Below, in pieces: positions 52,595 through 62,304 of a DNA stretch of 64,000 bases. Origin of the DNA: Sphingobium fluviale. GTDB lineage: Bacteria; Pseudomonadota; Alphaproteobacteria; Sphingomonadales; Sphingomonadaceae. The DNA is taken from NCBI RefSeq assembly GCF_004122115.1, contig NZ_SBKP01000009.1:1-64000 (forward strand). Direction: 5' to 3'. Numbering within the stretch: the stretch's first letter is position 1; the number at the start of each line of letters is the position of its first letter. Under the pieces are notes generated by a model that had not been told where the DNA came from, did no database searches, and worked only from the letters and a program-made list of their open reading frames with translations. A program made the position numbers and the translations under genes.

Positions 52595-53797
52595 ATGAGC
52601 GACCCCGGCCTGATCGTTCGCATCGCCGCGAAGGGCGACGGCGTGACGGCGGACGGCCGCCATGTGCCGATGAGTGCGCCGGGAGACCGGCTGCGAGGTG
52701 ACGGCGGGCTGGACTATGGCCCGCATCATGCCAGCCCGCCCTGCGTACATTACCCCCTGTGCGGTGGATGCCAGCTCCAGCACCTCGATGAGGAAAGCCT
52801 TGCCGATTATGTGCGCGGGCGCGTGGCAGGCGCGCTTGTGGGGCAGGGGATAGAGGGTGTGAACGTGTTGCCCGCGATCCTTTCGGCGCCGCAGACCCGC
52901 CGCCGCGCCGCGCTGCGCGTTGCGCGCTTCGGCAAAAAGACCGCGCTCGGCTTTTCGAGCGAGGGCAGCCACCGGATCGTTGACCTGAGCATGTGCGCGG
53001 TGCTGCACTCGGCGTTGTTCGCGCTGGTGGAGCCATTGCGCGCGCTGCTGGGCGATATGGTGGGCGAGCGGCGCGCCGCCCATGTGAAGCTGACCCTCGC
53101 CGACCAAGGTGTCGATGTGCTGATCGAGGGCGTAGAGGCGGACGGTTTGGCAGCGGCGGAGCGGCTTTCCGCTTTTGCGAGCGACCACAGGCTCGCGCGG
53201 CTTTCGATTGACGATGGCACTGGCATCCAGACCCGGCATGAACCGGAGCCGCTGACCATGACGTTCGGCGGCGTTGCGGTGCCGATGCCGCCCTATGCCT
53301 TTTTGCAGGCAACGGCGGATGGCGAGGCGGCGCTGGTCAATGCCGTGCGCCCGGCGCTGGATGGCGCGGGCGTGTGGGCCGATCTGTTTTGCGGCCTTGG
53401 CACCTTCGCGCTGTCATTGGGGGCGGGCAAGCGCGTCTATGCGGCGGAGGCTGCGCGCGACCTTGTGATGGCGCTGAAAGGAGCGGCGAACCGGGCGCAG
53501 GCGCAATTGTTCGCCGATCATCGCGACCTGTTCCGCAGGCCGCTGACGACGCAAGAGGCGAACCGCTTTGACGCGATCTTGCTCGATCCACCCCGCGCCG
53601 GCGCGCGCGAACAGGCGATCCAGCTCGCCAGCGCGACGGTGCCCGCCATCGCCTATGTATCCTGCAACCCATCCAGCTTCGCGCGCGACGCCAAGATGCT
53701 GATCGAGGGCGGCTATACGCTGGAGACCGTGCAGCCGGTGGGGCAGTTCCGCTGGTCGACGCATGTGGAGCTTGCCGCGATCTTCCGCCGCGCCTAA
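52595..53797 (+). CDS. 23S rRNA (uracil-5-)-methyltransferase, RlmD/RumA family
   Basis: A 400-residue class I methyltransferase. Iron-sulfur ligands are in CVHYPLCGGCQLQHL; the SAM site is WADLFCGLGTFAL; DAILLDPPRAG and the catalytic cysteine in YVSCNPSSFARD follow. It methylates a uracil of 23S rRNA (m5U1939 in E. coli). ATG 52595 is chosen because the frame upstream overlaps nnr. RlmC or TrmA specificity cannot be excluded. Confidence 0.9.
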   Translation: MSDPGLIVRIAAKGDGVTADGRHVPMSAPGDRLRGDGGLDYGPHHASPPCVHYPLCGGCQLQHLDEESLADYVRGRVAGALVGQGIEGVNVLPAILSAPQTRRRAALRVARFGKKTALGFSSEGSHRIVDLSMCAVLHSALFALVEPLRALLGDMVGERRAAHVKLTLADQGVDVLIEGVEADGLAAAERLSAFASDHRLARLSIDDGTGIQTRHEPEPLTMTFGGVAVPMPPYAFLQATADGEAALVNAVRPALDGAGVWADLFCGLGTFALSLGAGKRVYAAEAARDLVMALKGAANRAQAQLFADHRDLFRRPLTTQEANRFDAILLDPPRAGAREQAIQLASATVPAIAYVSCNPSSFARDAKMLIEGGYTLETVQPVGQFRWSTHVELAAIFRRA

Positions 53798-53809
53798 TAG
53801 TCGGCGCTT

Positions 53810-54175
53810 ATGAGCAGCGAACGCGAGACGGGCTTGGCCCTTGACCCCAAATATGACGCCAATGGCCTCATCACCGCGGTGGTGACGGACGCGGCGAGCG
53901 GCGCGGTGTTGATGCTCGCGCATATGAACGCTGAGGCGCTGAGCCTGACGCAGACGAGCGGCTTCGCGCATTTCTGGTCGCGCAGCCGGGGGCGGCTGTG
54001 GAAGAAGGGTGAGACATCCGGCCATGTGCTGCATGTGGTGGAGATGCGGATCGACTGCGATCAGGACGCGGTCTGGGTGATCGCGCGGCCCGCTGGCCCG
54101 GCTTGCCATACCGGCGAGACGAGCTGTTTTTACCGGCGCGTGACCGAGGATGGGCTTGAAAGGGTGCATGACTAG
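53810..54175 (+). CDS. hisI: Phosphoribosyl-AMP cyclohydrolase
   Basis: A 121-residue monofunctional His[33 protein letters not shown], the metal site DCDQDAVW and [11 protein letters not shown]. It opens the adenine ring of PR-AMP in histidine synthesis. No HisE domain is fused. It overlaps the lipoprotein gene by eight bases. Confidence 0.95.
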   Translation: MSSERETGLALDPKYDANGLITAVVTDAASGAVLMLAHMNAEALSLTQTSGFAHFWSRSRGRLWKKGETSGHVLHVVEMRIDCDQDAVWVIARPAGPACHTGETSCFYRRVTEDGLERVHD

Positions 54176-54701
54176 ACGCGCGGCGGCTGCGCTCGCTCTG
54201 ATCCTGCTCGCCAGCGCATGCGGCGGGCAGCAGGGCGCGCCGGTGAAGGACGATCCGCCTTCCTCCCCCGCCGCGTCCGCATTGGAACAGGCTGCGCGCG
54301 ATGCGGGCGTGGTGGGAGACACCAGCGCCTCGCCCATCGGCCTCTATCGCAGCCGCCATGAATCCGGGCTGGACAGCCTGTGCATCGTCCCCGCCGAGGA
54401 GCCGGGCAAAATGCGGTTCGCTCTGGAGGCGGCATTTGGCGAGCAGAGCGAGTGCCATGGGCGCGGCAGCCTGCGCCGATCGGGCGAGCGGCTGGTGATG
54501 AACTTCGATCGCTCCGCCTGCCTCATCGTCGCGGGCTATGAGGGCGACAGGGTGGTGATCCCCGGCGCGCTCGATGTGGAATGTGCAGGCCTGTGCAACA
54601 AGCGCGGCAGCCTGGAGGGCGTGAGCTTCCCCCGCGTCTCGCGCGAAGTGGGCGTGGCCCGCGATGCGCGGGGCAAGGATGGCGAGCAGTTGTGTAGTTG
54701 A
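54168..54701 (+). CDS. Putative lipoprotein
   Basis: A 177-residue protein with a lipoprotein signal ([10 protein letters not shown]) and a mature domain containing five further cysteines, [20 protein letters not shown] and [21 protein letters not shown] recognise no characterised family; similar lipoproteins of unknown role are common in Sphingomonadales. ATG 54168 lies within the end of hisI. Confidence 0.7.
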   Translation: MTRRAAAALALILLASACGGQQGAPVKDDPPSSPAASALEQAARDAGVVGDTSASPIGLYRSRHESGLDSLCIVPAEEPGKMRFALEAAFGEQSECHGRGSLRRSGERLVMNFDRSACLIVAGYEGDRVVIPGALDVECAGLCNKRGSLEGVSFPRVSREVGVARDARGKDGEQLCS

Positions 54702-54706
54702 ACCGG

Positions 54707-54736
54707 CTTGACGTTTACGTGAACGTCAAGTATAGT
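54707..54736 (+). promoter_or_regulatory. Promoter with embedded operator for the MerR gene
   Basis: The -35 TTGACG (54708-54713) and -10 TATAGT (54731-54736) are separated by exactly 17 bases. A perfect 9-bp inverted repeat, arms CTTGACGTT (54707-54715) and AACGTCAAG (54722-54730), fills the -35 and the spacer. Transcription would start at about 54743, at or one base before the ATG of the MerR gene. This arrangement fits autorepression. Confidence 0.75.
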
Positions 54737-54743
54737 TGCGGCC

Positions 54744-55172
54744 ATGAACGACATGAGTCCCAAACCCGGCTGGGTCGAGCTGCCTGATGCGAAGGCGCAG
54801 ACGACCTACTCGATTTCCGACCTCGCAGGCGAATTCGGCATCACTTCGCGCGCGCTGCGCTTCTATGAGGATGAAGGCCTGATCGCGCCGGAGCGGCAGG
54901 GTTCGACCCGCATCTACGGCAAGCGTGACCGCGCCCGCCTTGCATGGATATTGCGGGCGAAGCGTGTGGGCTTTTCACTGGCCGATGTTCGTGAGATGAT
55001 CGACCTGTATGATGTGGGCGATGGCCGCGCGACCCAGCGCGAGGTTACGCTGCGGAAATGCCGGGACCGGATTGCGCTGCTGGAGCGCCAGCGCGAAGAC
55101 ATCAATGGCGCGATCGAGGAACTAGCCGGGTTCGTGGCCCTCGTAGAGACTGCGAAACGGAATGATAAGTAA
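54744..55172 (+). CDS. MerR-family regulator, LiuR-like
   Basis: A 142-residue regulator. The N-terminal HTH is [20 protein letters not shown], followed by [19 protein letters not shown], and the C-terminal coiled coil is [20 protein letters not shown]. MerR proteins of this type beside acyl-CoA dehydrogenase genes control fatty-acid or branched-chain amino acid breakdown. Only one cysteine is visible, so it is not a metal sensor. The mRNA may be leaderless given the promoter position; a start at 54753 is an alternative. The acyl-CoA dehydrogenase follows after 43 bases. Confidence 0.87.
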   Translation: MNDMSPKPGWVELPDAKAQTTYSISDLAGEFGITSRALRFYEDEGLIAPERQGSTRIYGKRDRARLAWILRAKRVGFSLADVREMIDLYDVGDGRATQREVTLRKCRDRIALLERQREDINGAIEELAGFVALVETAKRNDK

Positions 55173-55215
55173 GATAGACCATATTCCCCCGTCATAAGAC
55201 AATTGGAGGATTGCC

Positions 55216-57018
55216 ATGCCCGTCTACTCCCCCCCGGTGAAAGACACCCGCTTTGTCCTCGATGCCGTGGTGCGGCTCGATGCCTATGCCAACCTGCCCG
55301 GTTTCGAGGGGGCCACGCCCGATCTCGTTTCTGCGGTGCTGGAGGAGGGCGGCAAGTTCGCCGCCGAGGTGATGGCGCCGCTGAACCCGGTGGGTGACGC
55401 GCAGGGCTGCACCCGCCATGCCGATGGCAGCGTGACCACGCCCGATGGCTTCAAGGCCGCCTATGACCAGTTCGTCGCCGCTGGCTGGCCGACGCTGCAT
55501 GCGCCGACAGAGTTTGGCGGGCAAGGCCTGCCCTCTGCGGTGGCGACCGCGATCGGCGAATATTTCTGCTCCGCCAATCACAGCTTCGAGATGTATCACG
55601 GCCTCACCACCGGCGCGATCAACTCGTTGCTGGTGAAGGGCACGCCGGAGCAGAAGGCCACCTATGTCCCCAAGATGGTGGAGGGCAGATGGACCGGCAC
55701 GATGAACCTGACCGAGCCACATTGCGGCACAGACCTGGGCCTCATCAAGACCAAGGCGGTGCCCAATGCCGATGGCAGCTATGCCATCACCGGCACCAAG
55801 ATTTTCATCTCAGCGGGCGAGCATGACCTTTCCGAAAACATCATCCATCTGGTGCTGGCGAAAACGCCCGACGCGCCGGAGGGCAGCAAGGGCATCTCAC
55901 TGTTTGTGGTGCCCAAGTTCCTCGTCAATGCAGATGGCTCGCTGGGCGCGCGCAACGCGGTGTCCTGCGGCTCGCTGGAGCACAAAATGGGCATCCACGG
56001 CAACGCCACCTGTGTGATGAACTATGACGGCGCGACCGGATGGCTGGTGGGCGAGGAGAATAAAGGCCTCGCCGCGATGTTCATCATGATGAACGATGCG
56101 CGCCTCGGTGTGGGCCTGCAAGGGCTGGCGCAGGCGGAGATCGCCTATCAGAACGCAGTGCAATATGCGCGGGACCGGCGGCAGGGCCGCGCGCTGACCG
56201 GCCCGGCGGACCCGGCGGAGAAGGCGGACACGCTGTTCGTCCACCCCGATGTACGCCGCATGCTGATGGAGGCGAAGGCGCTGACCGAGGGGCTGCGCGC
56301 GCTGATGCTGTGGGGTGCGGTGCAGGTGGACCTGACGCACCACGCCGCGACCGAGGAAGACCGGCAGACGGCGGATGACATCATCTCGCTGCTCACCCCG
56401 GTCATCAAGGGCTATGGCACGGACAAGGGCTTTGAAGTGGCGGTGAACTGCCAGCAGGTCTATGGCGGGCATGGCTACATCGTCGAATGGGGCATGGAGC
56501 AATATGTGCGCGATGCGCGCATCGCCCAGATCTATGAGGGCGCGAACGGCGTGCAGGCGATGGACCTTGTGGGCCGCAAGCTGGCGCAAAATGGCGGGCG
56601 CGCGCTGCAGGCGTTCTTCAAGATCATTGCCGAGGAAGTGGCAGCGGCCAAGGGCAATGCGCGCACGAACGATTTTGCCGAGGCGCTGGAAAAGGCGAAC
56701 GGCCAGCTTCAGGCCGCGACCATGTGGCTGATGCAGAACGGCATGACCAACCCCAACAACGCCGGCGCGGGATCGCACCATTATATGCACATGATGGGCA
56801 TCGTTGCCGTGGGCCTGATGTGGCTGCGCATGGCCGTGGCGGCGGCAGAGCGGCTGGACGCTGGTGCCGAGGACGCGGCGTGGCTGGAAGCCAAGCTCAC
56901 CACCGCGCGCTTTTATGCCGAGCGGATCATGCCGGATGCAGGCGCGCTGCGCCGCAAGCTGGAGGGCGGGGCGGAGAGCCTGATGGCGCTGCCGCCCGAA
57001 ATGTTCGCCGACAGATAA
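55216..57018 (+). CDS. Acyl-CoA dehydrogenase (long form, ~600 residues)
   Basis: A 600-residue protein of the DmdC/long ACAD type: an N-terminal extension, MVEGRWTGTMNLTEPHCGTD (FAD/substrate site), GVGLQGLAQAEIAYQNAVQY, QQVYGGHGYIVEWGMEQYVR and RIAQIYEGANGVQAMDLVGR with the likely catalytic glutamate. The C-terminal ~150 residues are an added helical domain. Electrons would go to ETF and ETF-QO, encoded at 44.6 kb. It is probably controlled by the adjacent MerR regulator. Substrate length is unknown. Confidence 0.9.
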   Translation: MPVYSPPVKDTRFVLDAVVRLDAYANLPGFEGATPDLVSAVLEEGGKFAAEVMAPLNPVGDAQGCTRHADGSVTTPDGFKAAYDQFVAAGWPTLHAPTEFGGQGLPSAVATAIGEYFCSANHSFEMYHGLTTGAINSLLVKGTPEQKATYVPKMVEGRWTGTMNLTEPHCGTDLGLIKTKAVPNADGSYAITGTKIFISAGEHDLSENIIHLVLAKTPDAPEGSKGISLFVVPKFLVNADGSLGARNAVSCGSLEHKMGIHGNATCVMNYDGATGWLVGEENKGLAAMFIMMNDARLGVGLQGLAQAEIAYQNAVQYARDRRQGRALTGPADPAEKADTLFVHPDVRRMLMEAKALTEGLRALMLWGAVQVDLTHHAATEEDRQTADDIISLLTPVIKGYGTDKGFEVAVNCQQVYGGHGYIVEWGMEQYVRDARIAQIYEGANGVQAMDLVGRKLAQNGGRALQAFFKIIAEEVAAAKGNARTNDFAEALEKANGQLQAATMWLMQNGMTNPNNAGAGSHHYMHMMGIVAVGLMWLRMAVAAAERLDAGAEDAAWLEAKLTTARFYAERIMPDAGALRRKLEGGAESLMALPPEMFADR

Positions 57019-57049
57019 CAACCTCGATTTTGCTCAGAGCGAGCCGAGA

Positions 57050-57122
57050 ATAGTCGATGTTGAGAACCGGAGCGCAGCGTACTTTAAGGTACGTGAGCAC
57101 CGGAAGCGGAAACATCGGCTAT
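57050..57122. repeat. Long palindromic intergenic element between convergent genes
   Basis: A ~73-bp imperfect palindrome. The outer arms are ATAGTCGATGTT (57050-57061) and AACATCGGCTAT (57111-57122), with inner arms around CCGG and GTAC. The core ACCGGAGCGCAGCGTAC, then TTTAAGGTACGTGAGCACC, is a sequence I recall as recurring between genes in Sphingomonadales genomes, that is, a REP-like element. Placed between convergent acyl-CoA dehydrogenase and cysK, it can form a large hairpin and act as a bidirectional terminator. Confidence 0.65.
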
Positions 57123-57144
57123 TCGCAGGCCGCTATGGGCAAAA

Positions 57145-58062
57145 TCACTCCGGCAGGAAATCCGGCACGGAGAGATAACGCTCACCCGTGTCATAGTTGA
57201 AGCCCAGCACCTTCGCGCCCGCGCCCAGATCGGGCAGTTTCTGCGCGATGGCGGCCAGCGTCGCGCCGGAGGATATGCCGACGAGCATCCCCTCCTCGCG
57301 CGCGGCGCGGCGGGCCATCTCCTTGGCGACGGCGGGATCGACCTGGATCACGCCATCGAGCAGCTGGGTGCGCAGGTTTGCCGGGATGAAGCCCGCGCCT
57401 ATGCCCTGAATCGGGTGGGGACCGGGCGCGCCGCCGCTGATGACCGGGGATAGCGTAGGTTCGACCGCGAACACCTTGAGATTGGGCCAAGCCTGTTTCA
57501 GCACCTGTGCGCAGCCGGTGATGTGGCCGCCGGTGCCAACGCCGGTGATGAGCGCATCCAAGGGCGCGTCGGCGAAATCGGCAAGGATTTCCTGCGCGGT
57601 GGTGCGCACATGCACGTCGATATTGGCGGCGTTCTCGAACTGTTGCGGCATCCATGCGCCGGGGGTCTGGGCCACCAGCTCCAGCGCGCGCTCGATCGCG
57701 CCCTTCATGCCCTTTTCGCGCGGCGTAAGGTCAAAGCTCGCGCCATAGGCCAGCATCAGGCGGCGGCGCTCCAGGCTCATGCTCTCGGGCATGACGAGAA
57801 CCAGCTTATAGCCTTTCACCGCGGCCACCATGGCGAGGCCGATGCCGGTGTTGCCCGATGTCGGCTCGATGATCGTGCCGCCGGGCTTCAGATCTCCCGC
57901 CGCCTCTGCCGCCTCGATCATGGAGAGGGCGATTCGGTCCTTGATCGATCCGCCGGGGTTCGCCCGCTCGGACTTGATCCACACATTCGCATCAGCAAAC
58001 AACCGACCCATGCGGATATGCGGCGTTCTGCCAATAGTTTCGAGGATGTTGGCCGCGATCAT
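57145..58062 (-). CDS. cysK: Cysteine synthase A
   Basis: A 305-residue PLP enzyme. The lysine is in [14 protein letters not shown], the phosphate loop is [11 protein letters not shown], and [10 protein letters not shown] and ISSGATLAA follow. It makes cysteine from O-acetylserine and sulfide. It overlaps the MFS gene by four bases (ATGA). Confidence 0.94.
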   Translation of the reverse strand: MIAANILETIGRTPHIRMGRLFADANVWIKSERANPGGSIKDRIALSMIEAAEAAGDLKPGGTIIEPTSGNTGIGLAMVAAVKGYKLVLVMPESMSLERRRLMLAYGASFDLTPREKGMKGAIERALELVAQTPGAWMPQQFENAANIDVHVRTTAQEILADFADAPLDALITGVGTGGHITGCAQVLKQAWPNLKVFAVEPTLSPVISGGAPGPHPIQGIGAGFIPANLRTQLLDGVIQVDPAVAKEMARRAAREEGMLVGISSGATLAAIAQKLPDLGAGAKVLGFNYDTGERYLSVPDFLPE

Positions 58063-59363
58063 GCCTGCTTCTCCTGCTGCGGTGTCTTTTCGTCAGTGTC
58101 GTGCGCATCGAAGCGGCGCGCAAGCCCTATTTCGGGGAACAGCCGCGCCCATAGGGCGACGACGATGATCGCGCCGATCCCGCCCGCGATAACGGTCGTC
58201 ACCGGGCCGATCAGCGCAGCGACAAAGCCCGACTCCGCCTCGCCCAGCTCGTTGGAGGCGGAGATGCTGAGTTGCGAAACGCTGCTCACCCTTCCGCGCA
58301 TTTCGTCGGGCGTATAGACCTGAATCAGCGTCTGCCGCACGAAGACAGAGTACATGTCCGCCACTCCGCACAGGAACAGCGCGACAAACGCCACCGGCAT
58401 CGCGACCGCCAAGGGCATGAACGCGGTCGATCCGAACAGCGCCGTTGCAACGCCGAAACCCGCCACTGCCAGCAGCATCCTGTTGCCGACATTGCTGGAG
58501 GGCGGGCGGAACCCGAACCACAGCGCCGTCAGCCCGGCGCCTATCCCCGTGGCGGCGGCGAGCATGCCCAGCGCATCCGGCCCGGCATGGAAAATATCGT
58601 GCGCATAGATGGGGAGGAGCGCTGTCGACCCAGCCAGCAGAACAGCCATCAGATCCAGCGTGATCGTGCCCAGAACCAGCCGGTTGGTGCGCACATAGAC
58701 CAGGCCATCCAACATTTGCCGGATCGGGTGGCGGCGCTGGTCTATCTGGGTCGGCGGGATCGCAGGCAGTTGAGATATCGCTACGATCGCAACGACAAAC
58801 ATGCCGACAGACATCATATGCGGCAGCCAGGGCTTGACGGCATAGAGATAGCCCCCGAAGGCGGGCCCGGCAATCATGCCTGCCTGCCATATGAGCGCAC
58901 CCATAGCGATGGCGCCGGGTACCAGCGCCGCAGGCAGCAAGCGCGGCGCCATTGAGCTGTAGGCGGGCCCGGCAAAGCAGCGCGCGACGCCCAGCAGACC
59001 GGCCATAGCGAAGAGCAGGGGCAGGGATACCCAGCCATCATGCGTCGCGACGCCCAGGATCGCGGTGCAGATCATCTGCAGCACGACCGCCATCATCACC
59101 ACCTTGCGCCGGTCGATATGATCCGCCACCCAGCCGGATACCGGCGTGAGGAAGAATAGCGGCAAAAATTGCGCCAGCCCGATCAGGCCGAGTTGAACCG
59201 CGGCCTCCCGTGTGTCCATCGTCAGGCGCGCGGTGGAGTAGGCCTGCCACGCAATGACGAGCAGCAGGCTGTACTGGCCGATGATCGTGGCGAAACGACC
59301 GATGAGATACAGCCGGAAATCGCGCACGTGCAGGGGGTGAGAGGGGTTGGCGGAGACGTTCAT
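58059..59363 (-). CDS. MFS transporter (EntS-like MFS_3 type)
   Basis: A 434-residue, 12-helix carrier with the MFS loop motif [13 protein letters not shown] and the C-half block [17 protein letters not shown] typical of EntS-like exporters. The substrate is unknown. Translational coupling to cysK suggests a small sulfur metabolite or an accidental pairing. ATG 59363 (MNVSANPSH) is chosen; 59378 is also possible. Confidence 0.85.
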   Translation of the reverse strand: MNVSANPSHPLHVRDFRLYLIGRFATIIGQYSLLLVIAWQAYSTARLTMDTREAAVQLGLIGLAQFLPLFFLTPVSGWVADHIDRRKVVMMAVVLQMICTAILGVATHDGWVSLPLLFAMAGLLGVARCFAGPAYSSMAPRLLPAALVPGAIAMGALIWQAGMIAGPAFGGYLYAVKPWLPHMMSVGMFVVAIVAISQLPAIPPTQIDQRRHPIRQMLDGLVYVRTNRLVLGTITLDLMAVLLAGSTALLPIYAHDIFHAGPDALGMLAAATGIGAGLTALWFGFRPPSSNVGNRMLLAVAGFGVATALFGSTAFMPLAVAMPVAFVALFLCGVADMYSVFVRQTLIQVYTPDEMRGRVSSVSQLSISASNELGEAESGFVAALIGPVTTVIAGGIGAIIVVALWARLFPEIGLARRFDAHDTDEKTPQQEKQA

Positions 59364-59431
59364 ATTGTGTCTCTGCACCCTCGCGGGAGTTGCAGCAACT
59401 GGCTAATTCTTCAGTGGGGTGAGAAAAAAAT

Positions 59432-61720
59432 TCAGCCGATGCTGACGAAACTGTCGATCACCCGCTTGCGCCCCGCGCTGTCGAAATCGATCTCCAGCTT
59501 GTTGCCATCCTGTGCGGCGATGATGCCGTAACCGAATTTCTGGTGAAAGACGCGCATGCCAAGGGACAGGTCATCGCGCGCTTTTGCAGCGACGGAGGCT
59601 GCGGGGCGCGCATCCCGTGCCCGCACATCGGGCGTGCCGATCCCGCCCGCCTGCGCCGCGCGCTGCCAGCCCGGCCCGCGCGCGCCGCTCATCGCGACGC
59701 TGGCGAACGGGTCTGGCCGCTCCATCCAGTTGGTGCGCCACAAGTTGGCGCTGCCCGCGACGCTGCTCTGTTCCTCGATATGCTCAGGCGGCAGCTCCGC
59801 GATGAAGCGCGAGGGGATGGAGCTGGTCCACTGGCCATAGATGCGGCGGTTGGCGGCATGGAGGATCGCGCAATGGCGGCGCGCCCGCGTGATCGCGACA
59901 TAGGCGAGGCGGCGCTCTTCCTCCAACGCCGTGAGGCCGCCTTCATCGAGCGAGCGCTGCGAGGGGAAGACGCCTTCCTCCCAGCCGGGCAGGAAGACGC
60001 TGTTGAATTCCAGCCCCTTGGCGGCGTGGATCGTCATGATCGTCACCTTGCGCTCATCCGGCGCGGCGTCGTTGTCCATCACGAGGCTGACATGCTCCAG
60101 AAACGCGCTGAGCGACTCATAGTCCTCCATCGCGCGGGCCAGCTCTGACAGGTTTTCGAGGCGGCCCGATGCTTCGGCGGTCTTTTCCGCCTGCAACATC
60201 GCGGTATAGCCGCACTCATCGAGCAGGATGCGCGCCAGCTCGGCATGGGGCAGGGCAGAAGCCATGTCGCGCCAGCGGGCGATGCTGGAGACGAAGCCGG
60301 AGAGGGCGCGCCGCGCCTGCGGGGTCAGCTCGTCACTGTCCAATATGCGCGCGGCGGCGGTGAGCAGCGGCGTACCCTCCGCGCGGGCGAGGCGGTGAAT
60401 CTTCTCCACCGCCTTGTCACCCAGCCCCCGCTTGGGCACATTGACGACGCGTTCGAACGCGAGGTCATCCGCCGGTTGGGCGACGAGGCGCAGATAGGCG
60501 AGCGCGTCCCTGATCTCTGCCCGCTCGTAGAAACGGAAACCGCCCACAATGCGATAGGGCAGGCCGATCTGGAGGAAGCGCTCCTCGAACTCGCGCGTCT
60601 GGAACTGGGCGCGCACGAGGATCGCGAAATCATCGAGCGCCTGCCCCTGCATCTGGCGCTGCTCAATCTCCTCGCTGACGGTGCGGGCTTCCTCCGCGCC
60701 GTCCCAGACGCCGAGCACGCGCACCTTGTCGCCCTGATCCACCTCGGTCCACAAGGTCTTGCCCAGCCGTTCGGCATTGCCCGCGATCACGCCAGACGCC
60801 GCGCCGAGGATATGGGGTGTGGAGCGGTAGTTCTGCTCCAGCCGCACCATCTTCGCGCCGGGGAAATCCCGCTCGAACCGCAGGATGTTGGCCACTTCCG
60901 CGCCGCGCCAGCTATAGATGCTCTGGTCATCGTCGCCCACGCAGCAGATGTTCTTGCGCTCCTGCGCCAGCAGCCGCAGCCACAGATATTGCGCGCTGTT
61001 GGTGTCCTGATACTCATCGACCATGATATAGCGAAAGCGGGTCTGATATTGGCCAAGCACCTCGCGGTCCTTGCGCAGCAGCACGAGGGGAAGCAGCAGC
61101 AGATCGCCAAAGTCGCAGGCGTTCAATGCCAGCAGCCGCGCCTGATAGGCGGCATACATCTTTTGCCCGCGGCCATTGGCGAAAAGCTCGCCCTCCTCCG
61201 CGCCAATATCGGCAGGGGTAAGCCCCTTGTTCTTCCACTGATCGATGAGGCCAGCGAGCTGCCGCGCGGGAAAGCGCTTTTCATCCAGCCCCTCGGCCTG
61301 AATCAGCTGCTTCATGAGCCGGAGCTGATCGTCGGTATCGAGGATCGTGAAATTGGATTGCAGGCCGAGCAGTTCGGCATGGCGGCGCAACATCTTCGCG
61401 CCGATGCTGTGAAAGGTGCCGAGCCACGGCATCCCCTCCACCGCCGCGCCGATGAGGCGGCCGACACGCTCCTTCATTTCCCGCGCGGCCTTGTTGGTGA
61501 AGGTGACGGCGAGGATTTCCGAAGGATAGGCGCGGCGCGTGGCGATGAGATGCGCGAGGCGGGCGGTCAAGGCCGCCGTCTTGCCCGTGCCCGCACCGGC
61601 CAGCACCAGCAGCGGGCCTTCGGTCGTCAACACCGCCTCGCGCTGGGGCGGGTTCAGCCCGGCGAGGTAGGATGGTTCAGGGTCTGGCATCAGGCTGGGC
61701 ATGGCGGTCATGACGAACAA
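59432..61720 (-). CDS. UvrD/PcrA-family DNA helicase
   Basis: A 762-residue SF1A helicase: Walker A in LAGAGTGKTAALTAR, VTFTNKAAREMKER (Ia), MVDEYQDTNSAQY (II), DDQSIYSWRGAE (III), MTIHAAKGLEF (V) and LAYVAITRARRHC (VI). The C terminus carries a Tudor-like segment (FHQKFGYGII) typical of PcrA/UvrD RNA-polymerase binding. It acts in repair and replication restart. The first M of several (61720, or shortly downstream) is uncertain. Confidence 0.93.
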   Translation of the reverse strand: MFVMTAMPSLMPDPEPSYLAGLNPPQREAVLTTEGPLLVLAGAGTGKTAALTARLAHLIATRRAYPSEILAVTFTNKAAREMKERVGRLIGAAVEGMPWLGTFHSIGAKMLRRHAELLGLQSNFTILDTDDQLRLMKQLIQAEGLDEKRFPARQLAGLIDQWKNKGLTPADIGAEEGELFANGRGQKMYAAYQARLLALNACDFGDLLLLPLVLLRKDREVLGQYQTRFRYIMVDEYQDTNSAQYLWLRLLAQERKNICCVGDDDQSIYSWRGAEVANILRFERDFPGAKMVRLEQNYRSTPHILGAASGVIAGNAERLGKTLWTEVDQGDKVRVLGVWDGAEEARTVSEEIEQRQMQGQALDDFAILVRAQFQTREFEERFLQIGLPYRIVGGFRFYERAEIRDALAYLRLVAQPADDLAFERVVNVPKRGLGDKAVEKIHRLARAEGTPLLTAAARILDSDELTPQARRALSGFVSSIARWRDMASALPHAELARILLDECGYTAMLQAEKTAEASGRLENLSELARAMEDYESLSAFLEHVSLVMDNDAAPDERKVTIMTIHAAKGLEFNSVFLPGWEEGVFPSQRSLDEGGLTALEEERRLAYVAITRARRHCAILHAANRRIYGQWTSSIPSRFIAELPPEHIEEQSSVAGSANLWRTNWMERPDPFASVAMSGARGPGWQRAAQAGGIGTPDVRARDARPAASVAAKARDDLSLGMRVFHQKFGYGIIAAQDGNKLEIDFDSAGRKRVIDSFVSIG

Positions 61721-61749
61721 TTAGGGAACAAATCGGCCTTGGGCAAGGA

Positions 61750-62304
61750 TTATGCAACAGGGCGCAGCAGATGGAGCCGCGCCTTGCCGGTATCGCGCGC
61801 GGTCTCGACCTCAAAGCCCTGCACAGACACATCCTCGCGTCGGCTCGTCTCTATGCTGATCCAGCTCTCCGGGCCGATCCAGCCGAGGCGGGCGAGCTTG
61901 TCCAGCGCCACGCTGCCCGCGCCGCTGTCATAGGGCGGGTCCATCAGGATGAGGTGCAGCGCCGCAGGGGCGGGGCCAAGCGCCATGACCGATGTTGCGC
62001 GGATGTCTGCGCGCGGGTCAGCCCGGCCAAGGCCCAGCTTCTCCGCATTGGCGCGCAGGCAATCGAGCGCCGCCTTGTCCTGCTCCACGAACAGGCACGA
62101 GCCCGCCCCGCGTGACAATGCCTCCAGCCCCAAGGCGCCGGACCCGGCAAAGAAATCACCCACGGCCAACCCCTCGAAGCTGCCCAGACGGCTGGTGAGC
62201 ATGGAGAACAAGGCTTCGCGCGTGCGGTCCGCTGTGGGGCGGGTGGTGTCTCCCTTGGGCGCAACCAGAGTACGCCCGCGCCATTCGCCGGATATGATCC
62301 TCAT
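61750..62304 (-). CDS. rsmD: 16S rRNA (guanine966-N2)-methyltransferase RsmD
   Basis: A 184-residue protein: MRIISGEWRGRTLVAPKG, then RPTADRTREALFSML, GDFFAGSGALGLEALSRGA and LILMDPPYDSG. It methylates G966 of 16S rRNA. ATG 62304 overlaps the stop of the pseudouridine synthase gene; the longer frame is antisense-free but unneeded. Confidence 0.93.
   Translation of the reverse strand: MRIISGEWRGRTLVAPKGDTTRPTADRTREALFSMLTSRLGSFEGLAVGDFFAGSGALGLEALSRGAGSCLFVEQDKAALDCLRANAEKLGLGRADPRADIRATSVMALGPAPAALHLILMDPPYDSGAGSVALDKLARLGWIGPESWISIETSRREDVSVQGFEVETARDTGKARLHLLRPVA

Noticed and set aside
60245-61933. Long plus-strand frame antisense to the UvrD-family helicase and rsmD
   Set aside because: It spans two well-supported genes on the other strand and its translation has no recognisable domain.
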